From JADKIH01 sp031385005 (lineage in GTDB: Bacteria; Bacteroidota; Bacteroidia; AKYH767-A; 2013-40CM-41-45): a stretch of DNA of 64,000 bases. The stretch spans positions 1 through 64,000 of the forward strand of contig JANNBB010000016.1 in assembly GCA_031385005.1 (NCBI GenBank), read 5' to 3'. Under the pieces are notes generated by a model, which saw only the letters and a list, made by a program, of their open reading frames with translations, searched no databases and was not told the origin of the DNA. The position numbers and the translations under genes are program-made. Below, piece after piece: positions 26,016-35,187 of the stretch (position 1 is the first letter of the stretch; the number at the start of each line of letters is the position of its first letter).

Positions 26016-28094
26016 ATGAAAAAACTTCTACTAACTCTATTAATCGTTTGTGTTAATATTTTCGCTAACGGTCAATGTACAACTACTAATGCTACAGGTT
26101 GTCAATGTAAAAATCCCGGACAAACAGACTGCGATCTTTTGCCCGATATTCAACTGGGACATCCGCCATTTTATCAATACGATATTGATTTTGGTGTTAA
26201 AGAATTTTCCATGACAGGAAACCCGGATACTGCTGATGATGGTAAATTATATGTAACCGTATCAACTCCGAATACAGGTTTCGGTCCGCTCGAAATTTAT
26301 ACCACCGATACTTTCATCTGTTTGATTGATACATTTATCGGAACGGCCCCAAGTATTTGTCCCGACGGAATTACTTATCCGAAGATTCTTGTCAACCAAC
26401 GGATCTATCATAAATCAGGTAATACCATGACTTCTTGGGTTCGTCCTGCAGGTACTATGACTTATCACCCCAACCACAGTCACATGCATGTCGATAACTG
26501 GGGAAATTATACTCTCCGAACGCGCGACAGTTTGCAAGCGGATCCGCTTCAATGGCCTCTTCTTGGCGACGGAACTAAACTTGCTTTCTGTGTTGAAGAT
26601 TACGGAACTTGTCCGGGTTACCCGGATCATTGCCTGGATTCTGCCGGCAATTCATTAAACAACAGCAGTGATTTTCCTAATTATGGTTTAGGTGGAGGGG
26701 CCTATAATTGTTCTCCTGCAGTACAAGGAATTTCTTCGGGCTATGTAGATATATACTGGACAACACTTGCCGGTATGTATATTGAATTACCACAGGGATT
26801 ATGTAATGGTGATTATTACATCGTTTGCGAAGTCGATCCCAATCACAATTTTCTTGAAGAAGACGAAACCAACAACGTATATGCCGCACCGATCAGACTT
26901 AATAAACAAATTTTCAATCCCGCCATACAACAGTCAAATGTAAGTATTTCAAATACCGGAGTCAGTTTATGTCAGGGCGAATCTGTTACACTTGCTGCTC
27001 AGGCGAATCTGCCAAACATGAGTTATCTTTGGAGCAATGGAGATACCACTCAGTTTACAACCGTAAATGCTTCCGGAGCTTATACTGTAGAAATTACCAA
27101 TCAATGTGGAACAGGAACGGCCTTGCCGGTGAATGTAAATGTTTACAATCCTCCCGCAGCGCCCGCTGGTATTAACGATACGATTCCTGTTCCCGGAAAT
27201 GCAACGCTTCAGGCACTTTCATCTCCTTACACATTAAATTGGTATGACCAGCCGGTTGGAGGAACACTTTTAGCAACCGGAAACACTTTTACAACCATCT
27301 TCTTAAACACATCTGCTACTTATTATCTGGAAGCCGAAGAAATACATGCCGGAGCGATATTTAACAGTGGGTTATTAGACAGTTCTACAGCCGGACAAGG
27401 TGGATATTCAAACTCCAATCAGTCGCTGATATTCGATTGTTACAATGATTTTATACTGCACACGGTAAAAGTTTATTCACAAAATGCCAACAGTAATTTA
27501 ACGATTGAATTACGCGATGCTAACGGAACGCTTGTTCAAAGCAGACTTGTTAGTGTAAATGCGGGAATGACTGTGGTGACGTTAGACTTTAATATTACTT
27601 CCGGCTCCGGTTATCATCTGACAAGAACGGGTGGTAGTTTGTTTCGAAACAATGGCGGTAGTAATGTGGGTTATCCATTTGTAATTCCAAATTACCTGGC
27701 CATTACAGGTACAACAGCCGGTTCGGGATATTATTATTTCTTCTATGACTGGGACATTAGACTTCCTGATCACAGATGTACAAGCACAAGAACACCTGTC
27801 GAAGCATATATTCTTCAACCGAATGCTCTTGCAGATGTGTCCGTAATCAACTCTTTAAAAGTTTATCCAAATCCGGCGAAAGATCAATTAACTGTTTCTT
27901 TCCTTGCAAAAGATAAAGTTGCAGTCGTTGATTTGATCGATGCCATTGGAAAAGTTGTGATGACGAAAGAAATCGATGCGAAAGGTGAGATGATTGAAGA
28001 GGCATTTGATATTCATTCTTTGAATAGCGGTGTTTATTTTATTCATATTCTTTCTTCCGGAAAGAACTACTATCATAAACTGATCATCGAATAA
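26016..28094 (+). CDS. T9SS-secreted lysyl oxidase-family protein
   Basis: 692 residues. Signal peptide 1-19. The catalytic part (about 30-300) resembles copper amine oxidases of the lysyl oxidase family: HxHxH at H154/H156/H158 (copper), TKLAFCVED with K188 in the position of the lysine that forms the LTQ cofactor, GISSGYVDIY with Y247 in the position of the LTQ tyrosine, and EEDETNN near the end as in LOX. The spacing K188-Y247 is longer than in human LOX because of a Cys-rich insert. An Ig-like region and a galactose-binding-like region follow, then a T9SS sorting domain (VYPNPAKDQLTVSF). It probably oxidises lysine or other amines on extracellular proteins. Confidence 0.85.
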   Translation: MKKLLLTLLIVCVNIFANGQCTTTNATGCQCKNPGQTDCDLLPDIQLGHPPFYQYDIDFGVKEFSMTGNPDTADDGKLYVTVSTPNTGFGPLEIYTTDTFICLIDTFIGTAPSICPDGITYPKILVNQRIYHKSGNTMTSWVRPAGTMTYHPNHSHMHVDNWGNYTLRTRDSLQADPLQWPLLGDGTKLAFCVEDYGTCPGYPDHCLDSAGNSLNNSSDFPNYGLGGGAYNCSPAVQGISSGYVDIYWTTLAGMYIELPQGLCNGDYYIVCEVDPNHNFLEEDETNNVYAAPIRLNKQIFNPAIQQSNVSISNTGVSLCQGESVTLAAQANLPNMSYLWSNGDTTQFTTVNASGAYTVEITNQCGTGTALPVNVNVYNPPAAPAGINDTIPVPGNATLQALSSPYTLNWYDQPVGGTLLATGNTFTTIFLNTSATYYLEAEEIHAGAIFNSGLLDSSTAGQGGYSNSNQSLIFDCYNDFILHTVKVYSQNANSNLTIELRDANGTLVQSRLVSVNAGMTVVTLDFNITSGSGYHLTRTGGSLFRNNGGSNVGYPFVIPNYLAITGTTAGSGYYYFFYDWDIRLPDHRCTSTRTPVEAYILQPNALADVSVINSLKVYPNPAKDQLTVSFLAKDKVAVVDLIDAIGKVVMTKEIDAKGEMIEEAFDIHSLNSGVYFIHILSSGKNYYHKLIIE

Positions 28095-28123
28095 GTCAAC
28101 TTTGATTATCTGATGTTATTGTG

Positions 28124-29362
28124 ATGGGCAGGTGCTTAAAATCGTTTCTATTTATAATTCCTTTATTGGTTTTATTGCGAAATGAAACATGCGCACAGTC
28201 ATTCATTAATTATACAATTTCCAATTCTCCATTACCGGACAATCAATGCCGGTGGATTACAATTGATAATTCCGGGAAGAAATGGTTTTGCACCGAATAC
28301 GGACTGGCGGTACTGGATGATACAACCTGGACTGTTTATCAGTCAGCTAACTCGGGATTAACCGACAACTCCGTTAAGCATTTAGTTTTCGATCAGCAAG
28401 GTATGGCCTGGATATCTACGCAAAATGGTGGCGTGTGCACCTTTGATGGAACGGTTTGGAATTCATACACTGTTGCTAATTCCGGCATCTCTTCTGATTA
28501 TATTCGCTCGATCAGCATAGATGCAAATAATATTAAATGGATTTGTACCGACATGGGGTTAAATTCATTCGACGGTGTTACATGGGAAGTTTTTAATTTG
28601 CAGAACTCAGATATTCCGGTCAATCATATTTCATCCGTCTTAATCGAAAACGATAGTATGCGATGGCTTGGTACCATCAACGGCGGGTTTTCAAAAATGA
28701 TGAATGATTCTTTTTATACTTATTCTTCACACAATTCTTCATTGTTTGACAACACTGTTTTGTGGATGGCGAAGGATACAAATAATTTTATCTGGCTTGC
28801 ATGCCCAAGCGGATCGTTGATTCGTTACTACGCCGGAAATTTTTATGCTTTTAACCCGTCCACATCCGGAAACCCCAGTTATTCGCTGAGCTCCATTGCT
28901 ATCGATTCGCTACAAAATATTTATTTCGGAACATATGATTGGGGACTTGTAAAAAAACAGGGCTCCTCTTTTAGCAACTGGAATACGTCTAATAGCCTGC
29001 TTCCGGATGACATTATTCATACCGTAACAGTAGAACGAAATGGCATCATCTGGTTAGGAACGAATTCACAGGGTGTAGTCCGTTTCGATGAAAACACTTG
29101 GAACTACAATAATGATATTGAACGAGGACCATATATAAATTTATTTCCGGTACCTTGTCTTTACCAGCTAAATGTTTCTTGTTTAAAAACAATGGACGAG
29201 ATTCGTATCATAGATATATTAGGAAAAAATGTTTTCCATAAAACATTTGCAGTCAAAACAAATTCAGAGACGATTAATTTAAGTTTTCTAAGGGCGGGCA
29301 TATATTTTATTTGGCTAAGAACCGGACAAGAAAGTCATCTCAAACGATTTATTAAGGAGTAG
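28124..29362 (+). CDS. Reg_prop beta-propeller protein with T9SS tail
   Basis: About 412 residues from the ATG at 28124 (a GTG lies one codon upstream). A signal peptide ending near AQ (25) is followed by about seven two-component-regulator-propeller motifs, recognisable as W(I/F)xT/G...GLAVLDDTTW, GGVCTFDGTVW, GLNSFDGVTW, GLVKKQGSSF and QGVVRFDENTW. A T9SS sorting domain ends it (LFPVPCLYQLNVSC, RAGIYFIWL). Unlike hybrid sensor kinases it has no membrane or kinase part, so it is an exported propeller of unknown ligand. It follows the lysyl oxidase gene by 29 bases, suggesting one operon. Confidence 0.8.
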   Translation: MGRCLKSFLFIIPLLVLLRNETCAQSFINYTISNSPLPDNQCRWITIDNSGKKWFCTEYGLAVLDDTTWTVYQSANSGLTDNSVKHLVFDQQGMAWISTQNGGVCTFDGTVWNSYTVANSGISSDYIRSISIDANNIKWICTDMGLNSFDGVTWEVFNLQNSDIPVNHISSVLIENDSMRWLGTINGGFSKMMNDSFYTYSSHNSSLFDNTVLWMAKDTNNFIWLACPSGSLIRYYAGNFYAFNPSTSGNPSYSLSSIAIDSLQNIYFGTYDWGLVKKQGSSFSNWNTSNSLLPDDIIHTVTVERNGIIWLGTNSQGVVRFDENTWNYNNDIERGPYINLFPVPCLYQLNVSCLKTMDEIRIIDILGKNVFHKTFAVKTNSETINLSFLRAGIYFIWLRTGQESHLKRFIKE

Positions 29363-29498
29363 CGCTTTTCATTTAACGCCTTTTTTGAGCGAAATGCCCA
29401 AATTATTTTTTCAAATGCTCCCTGTTGAAAAGAATAGCTTGTTTGGTGATCAATAATATCTAAACTTTAGAGTGAATAATAACCAAACTCCAAAACTC

Positions 29499-29918
29499 AT
29501 GTCAACAGAACAAAACAAAAAAATTATTCTTCGCTTATTCAGCGAAGGAATTATGGAACGCAAGTTTCATGTTTTTGATGAACTGATTGCTGACGGTTTT
29601 ATTAATCATTGTAATTTGAATGCCAAGACAGGTCCTGCCGGATATGGCGACTATGTGCATGAATTGTTGAATGCATTTCCTGATTTGAAGGTAAACATTC
29701 AACAAATAATTGCCGATGGAGATACAGTTGCAACAAGAGGTTTTATTTATGGAACACATGACGGGAATTACATGGGACAGCTTCCAACAGGAAAGAAAAT
29801 CCGTTTTAACTACTTCGACTTTTGGAAAATTCGGAATAATAAATGTGCAGAATGTTGGCTACAAATGGATCTGGCGGGAGTAATGGATCAGTTAAGGCCG
29901 CTGCAAGTTGCACTGTAG
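29499..29918 (+). CDS. SnoaL-like ester cyclase family protein
   Basis: The ATG at 29499 gives 139 residues; a GTG at 29472 would extend it by nine. The fold pattern is SnoaL/NTF2-like: ELIADGFINHCNLNAKTGPAGYGDYV, LNAFPDLKVNIQQIIADGDTVATRGFIYGTHDG, and a C-terminal YFDFWKIRNNKCAECWLQMD. Many relatives are uncharacterised small enzymes or binding proteins rather than polyketide cyclases. It has no signal peptide. Its role beside secreted proteins is unclear. Confidence 0.8.
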   Translation: MSTEQNKKIILRLFSEGIMERKFHVFDELIADGFINHCNLNAKTGPAGYGDYVHELLNAFPDLKVNIQQIIADGDTVATRGFIYGTHDGNYMGQLPTGKKIRFNYFDFWKIRNNKCAECWLQMDLAGVMDQLRPLQVAL

Positions 29919-30007
29919 CGACTTATTAATAATCGCGCTTCGGGTAAATATAAAATTTATTAATAGAACCGTTTAGGCGAATGTTGAAACTTCGTAAGCG
30001 GACGGAG

Positions 30008-32734
30008 TTATTTTTTAATAACTCTTTTAGAATCTTTAGCCCCGTCTGATTCGATTTCAAAAATATACACTCCGGGTTTTAGTCCGGTTTTGTCGGAGAA
30101 ATTGTATTCATTATTTCCCAAAGCAGCATTAAAATATTCTTCAAACTCAATCTGTCCTGTAGAATTAATCAGTCGAATTTTAATTTCAGCGGCGACTTTG
30201 CTTTCGAAAGCTACTGTCAGTTTTTCACTAAACGGATTGGGGAAAACAGCAGTTATTTTAAGATTAAGTTGATTAAAGCCGGTGGCAATAATATCTACTG
30301 ACTTGATTGCAGAATAAGTAAAGCGTCCGTCGTAGTCTGTTTGTTTTAGTCGATAATAAGATGTTCCTGCAAATGGGTGCGCATCTGCATCTTCATATTT
30401 ATTAATAATCGTAGAGTTTCCGGCACCGGATATTCTGTGAAGTTCTTCAAATTGAATTCCATTTATCGAACGCTCTATAGTAAAATAATCATTATTAATT
30501 TCTGAAGCAGTTGACCAGACAATATCTACTACATCCTTGTTTCTTTTCACATCAAACTTTATTAATTGAATTGGCAGTCCGCCTATTCCACTGTTTTTGC
30601 CGATACTAAATTGAGAAAAGGAATTTAAACCCGTTCGTAATGCTGTTGCTGTGCCACCGGATTCAGATTGAGTTGTGCTGCTATGTGTTCCAACGGTCTG
30701 CCACGATGAAGTACTGTTTGCTCTTTTAAGAACGCAATAACTTGCAGGGGTACCAGCTGAATTGGTATGGCCTTTTTCATTCAATGTAATACTGTAAGTG
30801 CCGCCTGTCATTGCACTATTCGGTGTTACCGTCCAATAACCATAATTGAGCATAGAGTCTACTGTTGTTCCGTTAATTGCAATTCCGGTTAATGGATAAG
30901 ACGGATTAATCGGATTATCATTTGTAAAACTGCTAAGTACATTGGTAAAGCCGGTCATACTTGAGAAATTAATATTTATTAATTCATAATAAGCAGATGT
31001 TCCTATTGGAAAGTCATAAGAGCCGGTTGTATTTACATACCGACGTAAATTTCCTCTAATATATTTTGTGGACGAAAAACTGTTTATGGATGATGTGGCA
31101 GCGTTTGTAACGACTAATTCATTTGCATTTGTTATTAACTGACCGTTTGTTAATGTTAGTATGCCACTTACAGATGTAGTATTTGTCAAGGAAACATGAC
31201 CGGAATTATCGATATTCAAATTATTTACCGAAGCAGGTAGTCCGCTACCTGTTACCTGGGCACTTGTTGCATCATAAGTATAATTAGCAGATGTGCTAAA
31301 TGTCCGCGTGCCGGTTACCTGAACATTTCCGGTAGCACCGGAAGAAGAAATACCATCCGGTGATGCTAAAATTAATGCCCCGCCACTTGATAGATTAAAT
31401 GTTCCTGCTCCGGCAAGGGAATATGTATTCATATCCAATATGGAGCCGGTGTTTACAGTAAAGTTAACGTTGTTACTCATTGTTCCGGCACTTCTTTCAA
31501 ATGTTTGAGTGCCTGTTTTACAATAATAAACATTTCCATAACCATAATTTGCTCCGGTTGTAGCCGTCTCGGTAAATGTACCACCCGTTTGATTATAGTT
31601 GCCGTTTATCATTAATGCAGTAACTCCATTTCCACTGCTATTTCCAACATTACTTGTCATGTCAAATGTCCCATTGGATAAACTGAAATTGTTTACAGTC
31701 ATATACGTTGGTGTAATACCACCTTCAGTTGTTCCATCCGTGAGTCCGAATGTTCCTCCGGTTTGTATATAATTTCCTGTAACCAAAATTGAATCAGCGG
31801 CACCTTTACACGATACATAAAGTAATCCACCTTGCATATAAAAATCACCACCTATCCTTAAAGTAAAACTTTCTTGTTGTGTGAATCGAAGTCTTCCCGC
31901 ACCGGACGAGATACATGTAAAATCACCATTTACTGTTGTAAGCAGACCACTTAACTTCTCAGTACTTGTCTGACCGGCACAGTTCCAGGTGAAATGGTGA
32001 AATGTCTGGGTCAGGTTTCCCGGGACAGTACTCGTCAATCCAGTTACTATACAGGTTGAGCCGCTATTCCAGGTTGCTAATGGTAATGAACCACCATTTA
32101 CATCATATTGAAATGTAGCTCCTGAATTAATTGTCCATATACCTGTGGTTGTTGTAAAAGATGTAGATTGTGCAATGTAAAAATCACCGGTGTTTATATT
32201 AATAGTTGCTCCGGCAGCAAATGTATGGCTACCTCCGGAGGATAATGTAACTGTTCCATTGTCTATTGTTGAAGTACTTGCCTGTGCTCCAAGAGTGCCG
32301 CCGATTGTTAGAATGCCGTTTACAGTAAGATCGTCGCCGGTTCCATTGGCAAGAGTCATTGTTTTGGCTGACTGGACAATCAAAGTACCACCCGCATCAA
32401 CTACCACCTGATCAACTGTTACATTGGCTGCAATTGTTACAGTATGCCCGGTTTGAATAGTTATAACATTGTTACTGCTGCCGGGGGTTACTCCGGCGGC
32501 TACCCAGGAACTTCCATTGTAGGTTTCCCATGTGGAAGTGGAACCCCAGTTTCCGGTAGCTATCGAGCGGTAATCACCCGATACTGCCGCATATGCCTGT
32601 TTGGGATTGGAGAAATTAAAATAAAGAAACAACCCCAAAATCAAAACCGACAATGGAATTGAAACAACAAAATATCTCTGTATCCCCCGGATATAAGTTC
32701 TGTTAACTAGTCGATTCATTTTTTTCTTTTTCAA
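30008..32734 (-). CDS. large secreted beta-rich adhesin-like protein with T9SS tail
   Basis: 908 residues. A long signal region (about 1-50; hydrophobic core VSIPLSVLILGLFLYF) leads into Gly/Thr/Asn-rich sequence. A segment like NWGSTSTWETYNGSSW and VITIQTGHTVTIAANVTVDQVVV (about 60-110) is typical of parallel beta-helix/G8-like surface proteins. The middle (110-700) has repeated TLSSGG, NYNQTGGTF and LTLTNGQLITN strands. Before the end comes the Bacteroidota Fn3-like segment (VVDIVWSTASEINNDYFTIERS), then a T9SS sorting domain (VFPNPFSEKLTVAF, LKPGVYIFEIE). It is probably a surface adhesin or matrix component. Confidence 0.82.
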   Translation of the reverse strand: MKKKKMNRLVNRTYIRGIQRYFVVSIPLSVLILGLFLYFNFSNPKQAYAAVSGDYRSIATGNWGSTSTWETYNGSSWVAAGVTPGSSNNVITIQTGHTVTIAANVTVDQVVVDAGGTLIVQSAKTMTLANGTGDDLTVNGILTIGGTLGAQASTSTIDNGTVTLSSGGSHTFAAGATININTGDFYIAQSTSFTTTTGIWTINSGATFQYDVNGGSLPLATWNSGSTCIVTGLTSTVPGNLTQTFHHFTWNCAGQTSTEKLSGLLTTVNGDFTCISSGAGRLRFTQQESFTLRIGGDFYMQGGLLYVSCKGAADSILVTGNYIQTGGTFGLTDGTTEGGITPTYMTVNNFSLSNGTFDMTSNVGNSSGNGVTALMINGNYNQTGGTFTETATTGANYGYGNVYYCKTGTQTFERSAGTMSNNVNFTVNTGSILDMNTYSLAGAGTFNLSSGGALILASPDGISSSGATGNVQVTGTRTFSTSANYTYDATSAQVTGSGLPASVNNLNIDNSGHVSLTNTTSVSGILTLTNGQLITNANELVVTNAATSSINSFSSTKYIRGNLRRYVNTTGSYDFPIGTSAYYELININFSSMTGFTNVLSSFTNDNPINPSYPLTGIAINGTTVDSMLNYGYWTVTPNSAMTGGTYSITLNEKGHTNSAGTPASYCVLKRANSTSSWQTVGTHSSTTQSESGGTATALRTGLNSFSQFSIGKNSGIGGLPIQLIKFDVKRNKDVVDIVWSTASEINNDYFTIERSINGIQFEELHRISGAGNSTIINKYEDADAHPFAGTSYYRLKQTDYDGRFTYSAIKSVDIIATGFNQLNLKITAVFPNPFSEKLTVAFESKVAAEIKIRLINSTGQIEFEEYFNAALGNNEYNFSDKTGLKPGVYIFEIESDGAKDSKRVIKK

Positions 32735-33170
32735 ATTTCAATTGATAGGTATTGTGACCAAAACAAATTTGATCCTCTTTATTAATACGGTATAAAATAA
32801 TTTTGGTTTATAAACAAATTTTGAAACATTTTATTAAGTGTAAGATATATTGGGAATCACACATTTTTTTCGAGACAACTAAATGATTTTTTGAAATTAT
32901 GGCACTTATACAAAAAACAAGTGTGTAAGAATTTGCCCTTTAATTTCTAATAGTACTTATAAGATTAAAAAGGCCACAAGCAATAGTCTTGTCAATATTG
33001 AAAACGGAATAATCAGGAATCAGTATTTCATCTGCAATGCCGATGTTGATCTAGGTTGTTACTTTACAAGTTTTTGTTGCAAGTGAATCAATAGCGATAA
33101 ATAAGGAGGATTAATTTTTTATATCCAAAAACGACACGACCATTCCAATGAAATCAATTTAATAATCACT
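32735..33170. other. intergenic region before the first SprB-repeat operon
   Basis: No intact gene is present. The left part is the leader of the minus-strand adhesin gene. The stretch 33006-33095 is a relic of the gene found complete at 45285-46013, listed separately. The sequence shared with the second paralogue begins abruptly at 33171. Confidence 0.5.
33006..33095 (-). pseudogene. relic of the middle of the 45285-46013 gene
   Basis: About 60 bases starting with ggaataatc at 33006 are clearly alignable to 45555-45620 of the intact secreted-protein gene, and similarity fades by about 33095. It covers the part adjoining, but not included in, the second relic at 39286-39564. The two relics share only the nine bases ggaataatc at their broken ends. 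No reading frame is preserved beyond a few codons. Confidence 0.55.
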
Positions 33171-33185
33171 TGTTCATAACTTAAT

Positions 33186-33217
33186 TTGACTTTCAACATT
33201 TTTTTTCATTCACTTTG
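33186..33217 (+). promoter_or_regulatory. putative promoter of the first SprB-repeat operon
   Basis: A TTG at 33186 and a TCACTTTG at 33210 (one mismatch to TAnnTTTG) lie 21 bases apart, matching the -33/-7 layout of Bacteroidota promoters. The same sequence is found before the second paralogue with no difference from 33171 to the repeat tract. Confidence 0.4.
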
Positions 33218-33240
33218 TAATAAATTTTTTAATCATGAAA

Positions 33241-33272
33241 CTCCCGAACTCCCGAACTCCCGAACTCCCGAA
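33241..33272 (+). repeat. 8-bp tandem repeat, 4 units (candidate phase-variation tract)
   Basis: Four perfect units of ctcccgaa directly follow ATGAAA (33235-33240). With four units the frame that starts at ATG 33235 reads MKLPNSRTPELPNEY and ends at a TAA at 33310-33312, so it misses the signal peptide and repeat domain that are open in another frame. Two or five units would place them in frame. Confidence 0.85.
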
Positions 33273-33391
33273 CGAGTATACTATTACTCATTTTTCTTTT
33301 CTTATTAATTAAAACAACAACGGCGCAATTTCAAATCACTCCTATTGCGAAATTCTATCAAGGCGGACATAACATCTCTTGTCACGGTGCA

Positions 33392-35161
33392 ATGGATGGC
33401 AGGATTGATCTGGTAGTAGTTAACGGTACAGGACCATACCTTTTTAACTGGAGCAACGGCTCATTCAATCAGAACCAGCAAAATTTAGATACCGGTGTTT
33501 ATACGGTAGTAGTAACAGATGTCAATGGGCAAACGGCTTCGGCTACTATTAAATTGTATCAACCCAATGTGCTTGAGGTAACATTGATGCCTGTTGTTTA
33601 TGAAGGGGGCTATCATATCACAGCCGCCGGAAATAATGATGGCGTCATTGAAGCACATGTTACAGGAGGAACAGCGGATTATTCATATCTTTGGAGTAAT
33701 GGCGAAACTCAATATAAAGCCGGTGGACTTTATGCCGGAAGTTATACCGTAACAGTAACCGATATGAATGCCTGCACAGCTTTCGCGTCTGTTGTTTTAA
33801 CCCAGCCAACTCCTTTGCAGGTAGTAAGTATTACAAGTCCTATGAATAATGGTTACAACGTTTCCTGTAAAGACGGCAGTGACGGAGCAATAAATCTGGT
33901 TGTAGCCGGAGGTGTGCAATCCCAACCCTATACATTTCGGTGGAGTACAGGTCGAGAAGAACAAAATCTTTCCGGAATTCCGGCAGGAAATTATTCTGTA
34001 AGAATAACCGATGCGGCAGGCGCTTCAGTAGTCACACAAATCACCTTAACAGAACCACCTTTATTTAAAATCAGCGGCATGGTTCCATCCCTTTATCCGA
34101 ATGGAAAAAACCTGAGCTGCAACACTTGTTCGAATGGCAGCATAACCGTCAATACAACCGGAGGTGTAGGAACACCAACCTATCTTTGGGAAACCGGACC
34201 AACCACACAAACAATAACCAACCAACAAGCGGGAACGTATTTTGTGACAGTCACGGATTTGAATGGATGCACGGCGAATTCATCGAAAAGTTTAGTGGCA
34301 CCGGAGAGGGATGATTGGTCGATGTTTGGGAATGCGAATATAACACCGGATTCACAGTTTATCGGGACGAAGGATAATAAGGATTTTGTGTTGCGGACTA
34401 ATAATATTGAAAGGTTGAGATTAAAACAAAACGGAGATGTAAAGATTTCAGGAAAGACGGGAAGTGCAACTAGAATGATGCTTATCAATGACGATGGAGT
34501 AATAATTCCTGGAGACCCCTTTGATCCCGGACCGGTTTCCCCTCTTTGTAATTGGCATTTAACAAATCCGTGGCATCGTGCCAATACAACCGGTCCCACC
34601 GGTGCTTTTGATGTATTAAACTGTGACCAGCGTTTTGGGTTTGGAATTATTGCTCCCCAAGAAAAAATTCATGTCGACGGATTTGCAAGATTTTCGTCAT
34701 TACAATCTTCTGGTAATTATTTAAATATAGGCCACGATGGAAATTCAAAGATTAACAGTTATGGTACAGGTGAATTAAAAATAAATGACAATACATCCCA
34801 AAATATTAGTCTATGTAAAGGAGGCGGCATTGTAACAATAGGAGAGGTAACTCCCCTAGGTAGTTATAGATTATTTGTACGAGACGGAATAAGAACCGAG
34901 TCAATAAAAGTTGATGTGGCAAGTTTAAATAACTGGTCTGATTATGTTTTCCAAAAGGACTATAAATTATTAAAGTTATCTGATTTAGCGCAATTCATTC
35001 AAAAACACAAGCATTTACCGGGAATACCTTCCGCTGAAGAAGTTGTAAAAAATGGTTTAGACCTTGCTGAAATGGATGCTAAACTGCTCGCTAAAATTGA
35101 AGAATTAACATTATATGTTATTCAACTACAAAATGAAATTTTGAAATTGCAAAATAAATAA
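33392..35161 (+). CDS. SprB-repeat surface protein, first paralogue (apparently out of frame with its ATG)
   Basis: 589 residues from the first ATG in this frame, but the coding frame is open from 33239 and includes a signal-peptide-like stretch (33281 on: LLLIFLFLLIKTTTAQ) with no ATG, GTG or TTG; the paralogue has ATG where this copy has ATA (33278). Four SprB-type repeats follow, ending YTVVVTDVNG, YTVTVTDMNA, YSVRITDAAG and YFVTVTDLNG. The C-terminal third has the tail-fibre-like end common in Bacteroidota surface proteins (DYVFQKDYKL, HLPGIPSAEEV) with a coiled coil (LAKIEELTLYVIQLQ). The next gene follows after 26 bases. The true start depends on the repeat tract. Confidence 0.8.
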   Translation: MDGRIDLVVVNGTGPYLFNWSNGSFNQNQQNLDTGVYTVVVTDVNGQTASATIKLYQPNVLEVTLMPVVYEGGYHITAAGNNDGVIEAHVTGGTADYSYLWSNGETQYKAGGLYAGSYTVTVTDMNACTAFASVVLTQPTPLQVVSITSPMNNGYNVSCKDGSDGAINLVVAGGVQSQPYTFRWSTGREEQNLSGIPAGNYSVRITDAAGASVVTQITLTEPPLFKISGMVPSLYPNGKNLSCNTCSNGSITVNTTGGVGTPTYLWETGPTTQTITNQQAGTYFVTVTDLNGCTANSSKSLVAPERDDWSMFGNANITPDSQFIGTKDNKDFVLRTNNIERLRLKQNGDVKISGKTGSATRMMLINDDGVIIPGDPFDPGPVSPLCNWHLTNPWHRANTTGPTGAFDVLNCDQRFGFGIIAPQEKIHVDGFARFSSLQSSGNYLNIGHDGNSKINSYGTGELKINDNTSQNISLCKGGGIVTIGEVTPLGSYRLFVRDGIRTESIKVDVASLNNWSDYVFQKDYKLLKLSDLAQFIQKHKHLPGIPSAEEVVKNGLDLAEMDAKLLAKIEELTLYVIQLQNEILKLQNK

Positions 35162-35187
35162 AAATTGTTTATCAAAATATTTGTCGT

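Noticed and set aside
33241..33272. CRISPR-like short repeats
   Set aside because: The units are 8 bp, head to tail with no spacers, and no cas genes are near.
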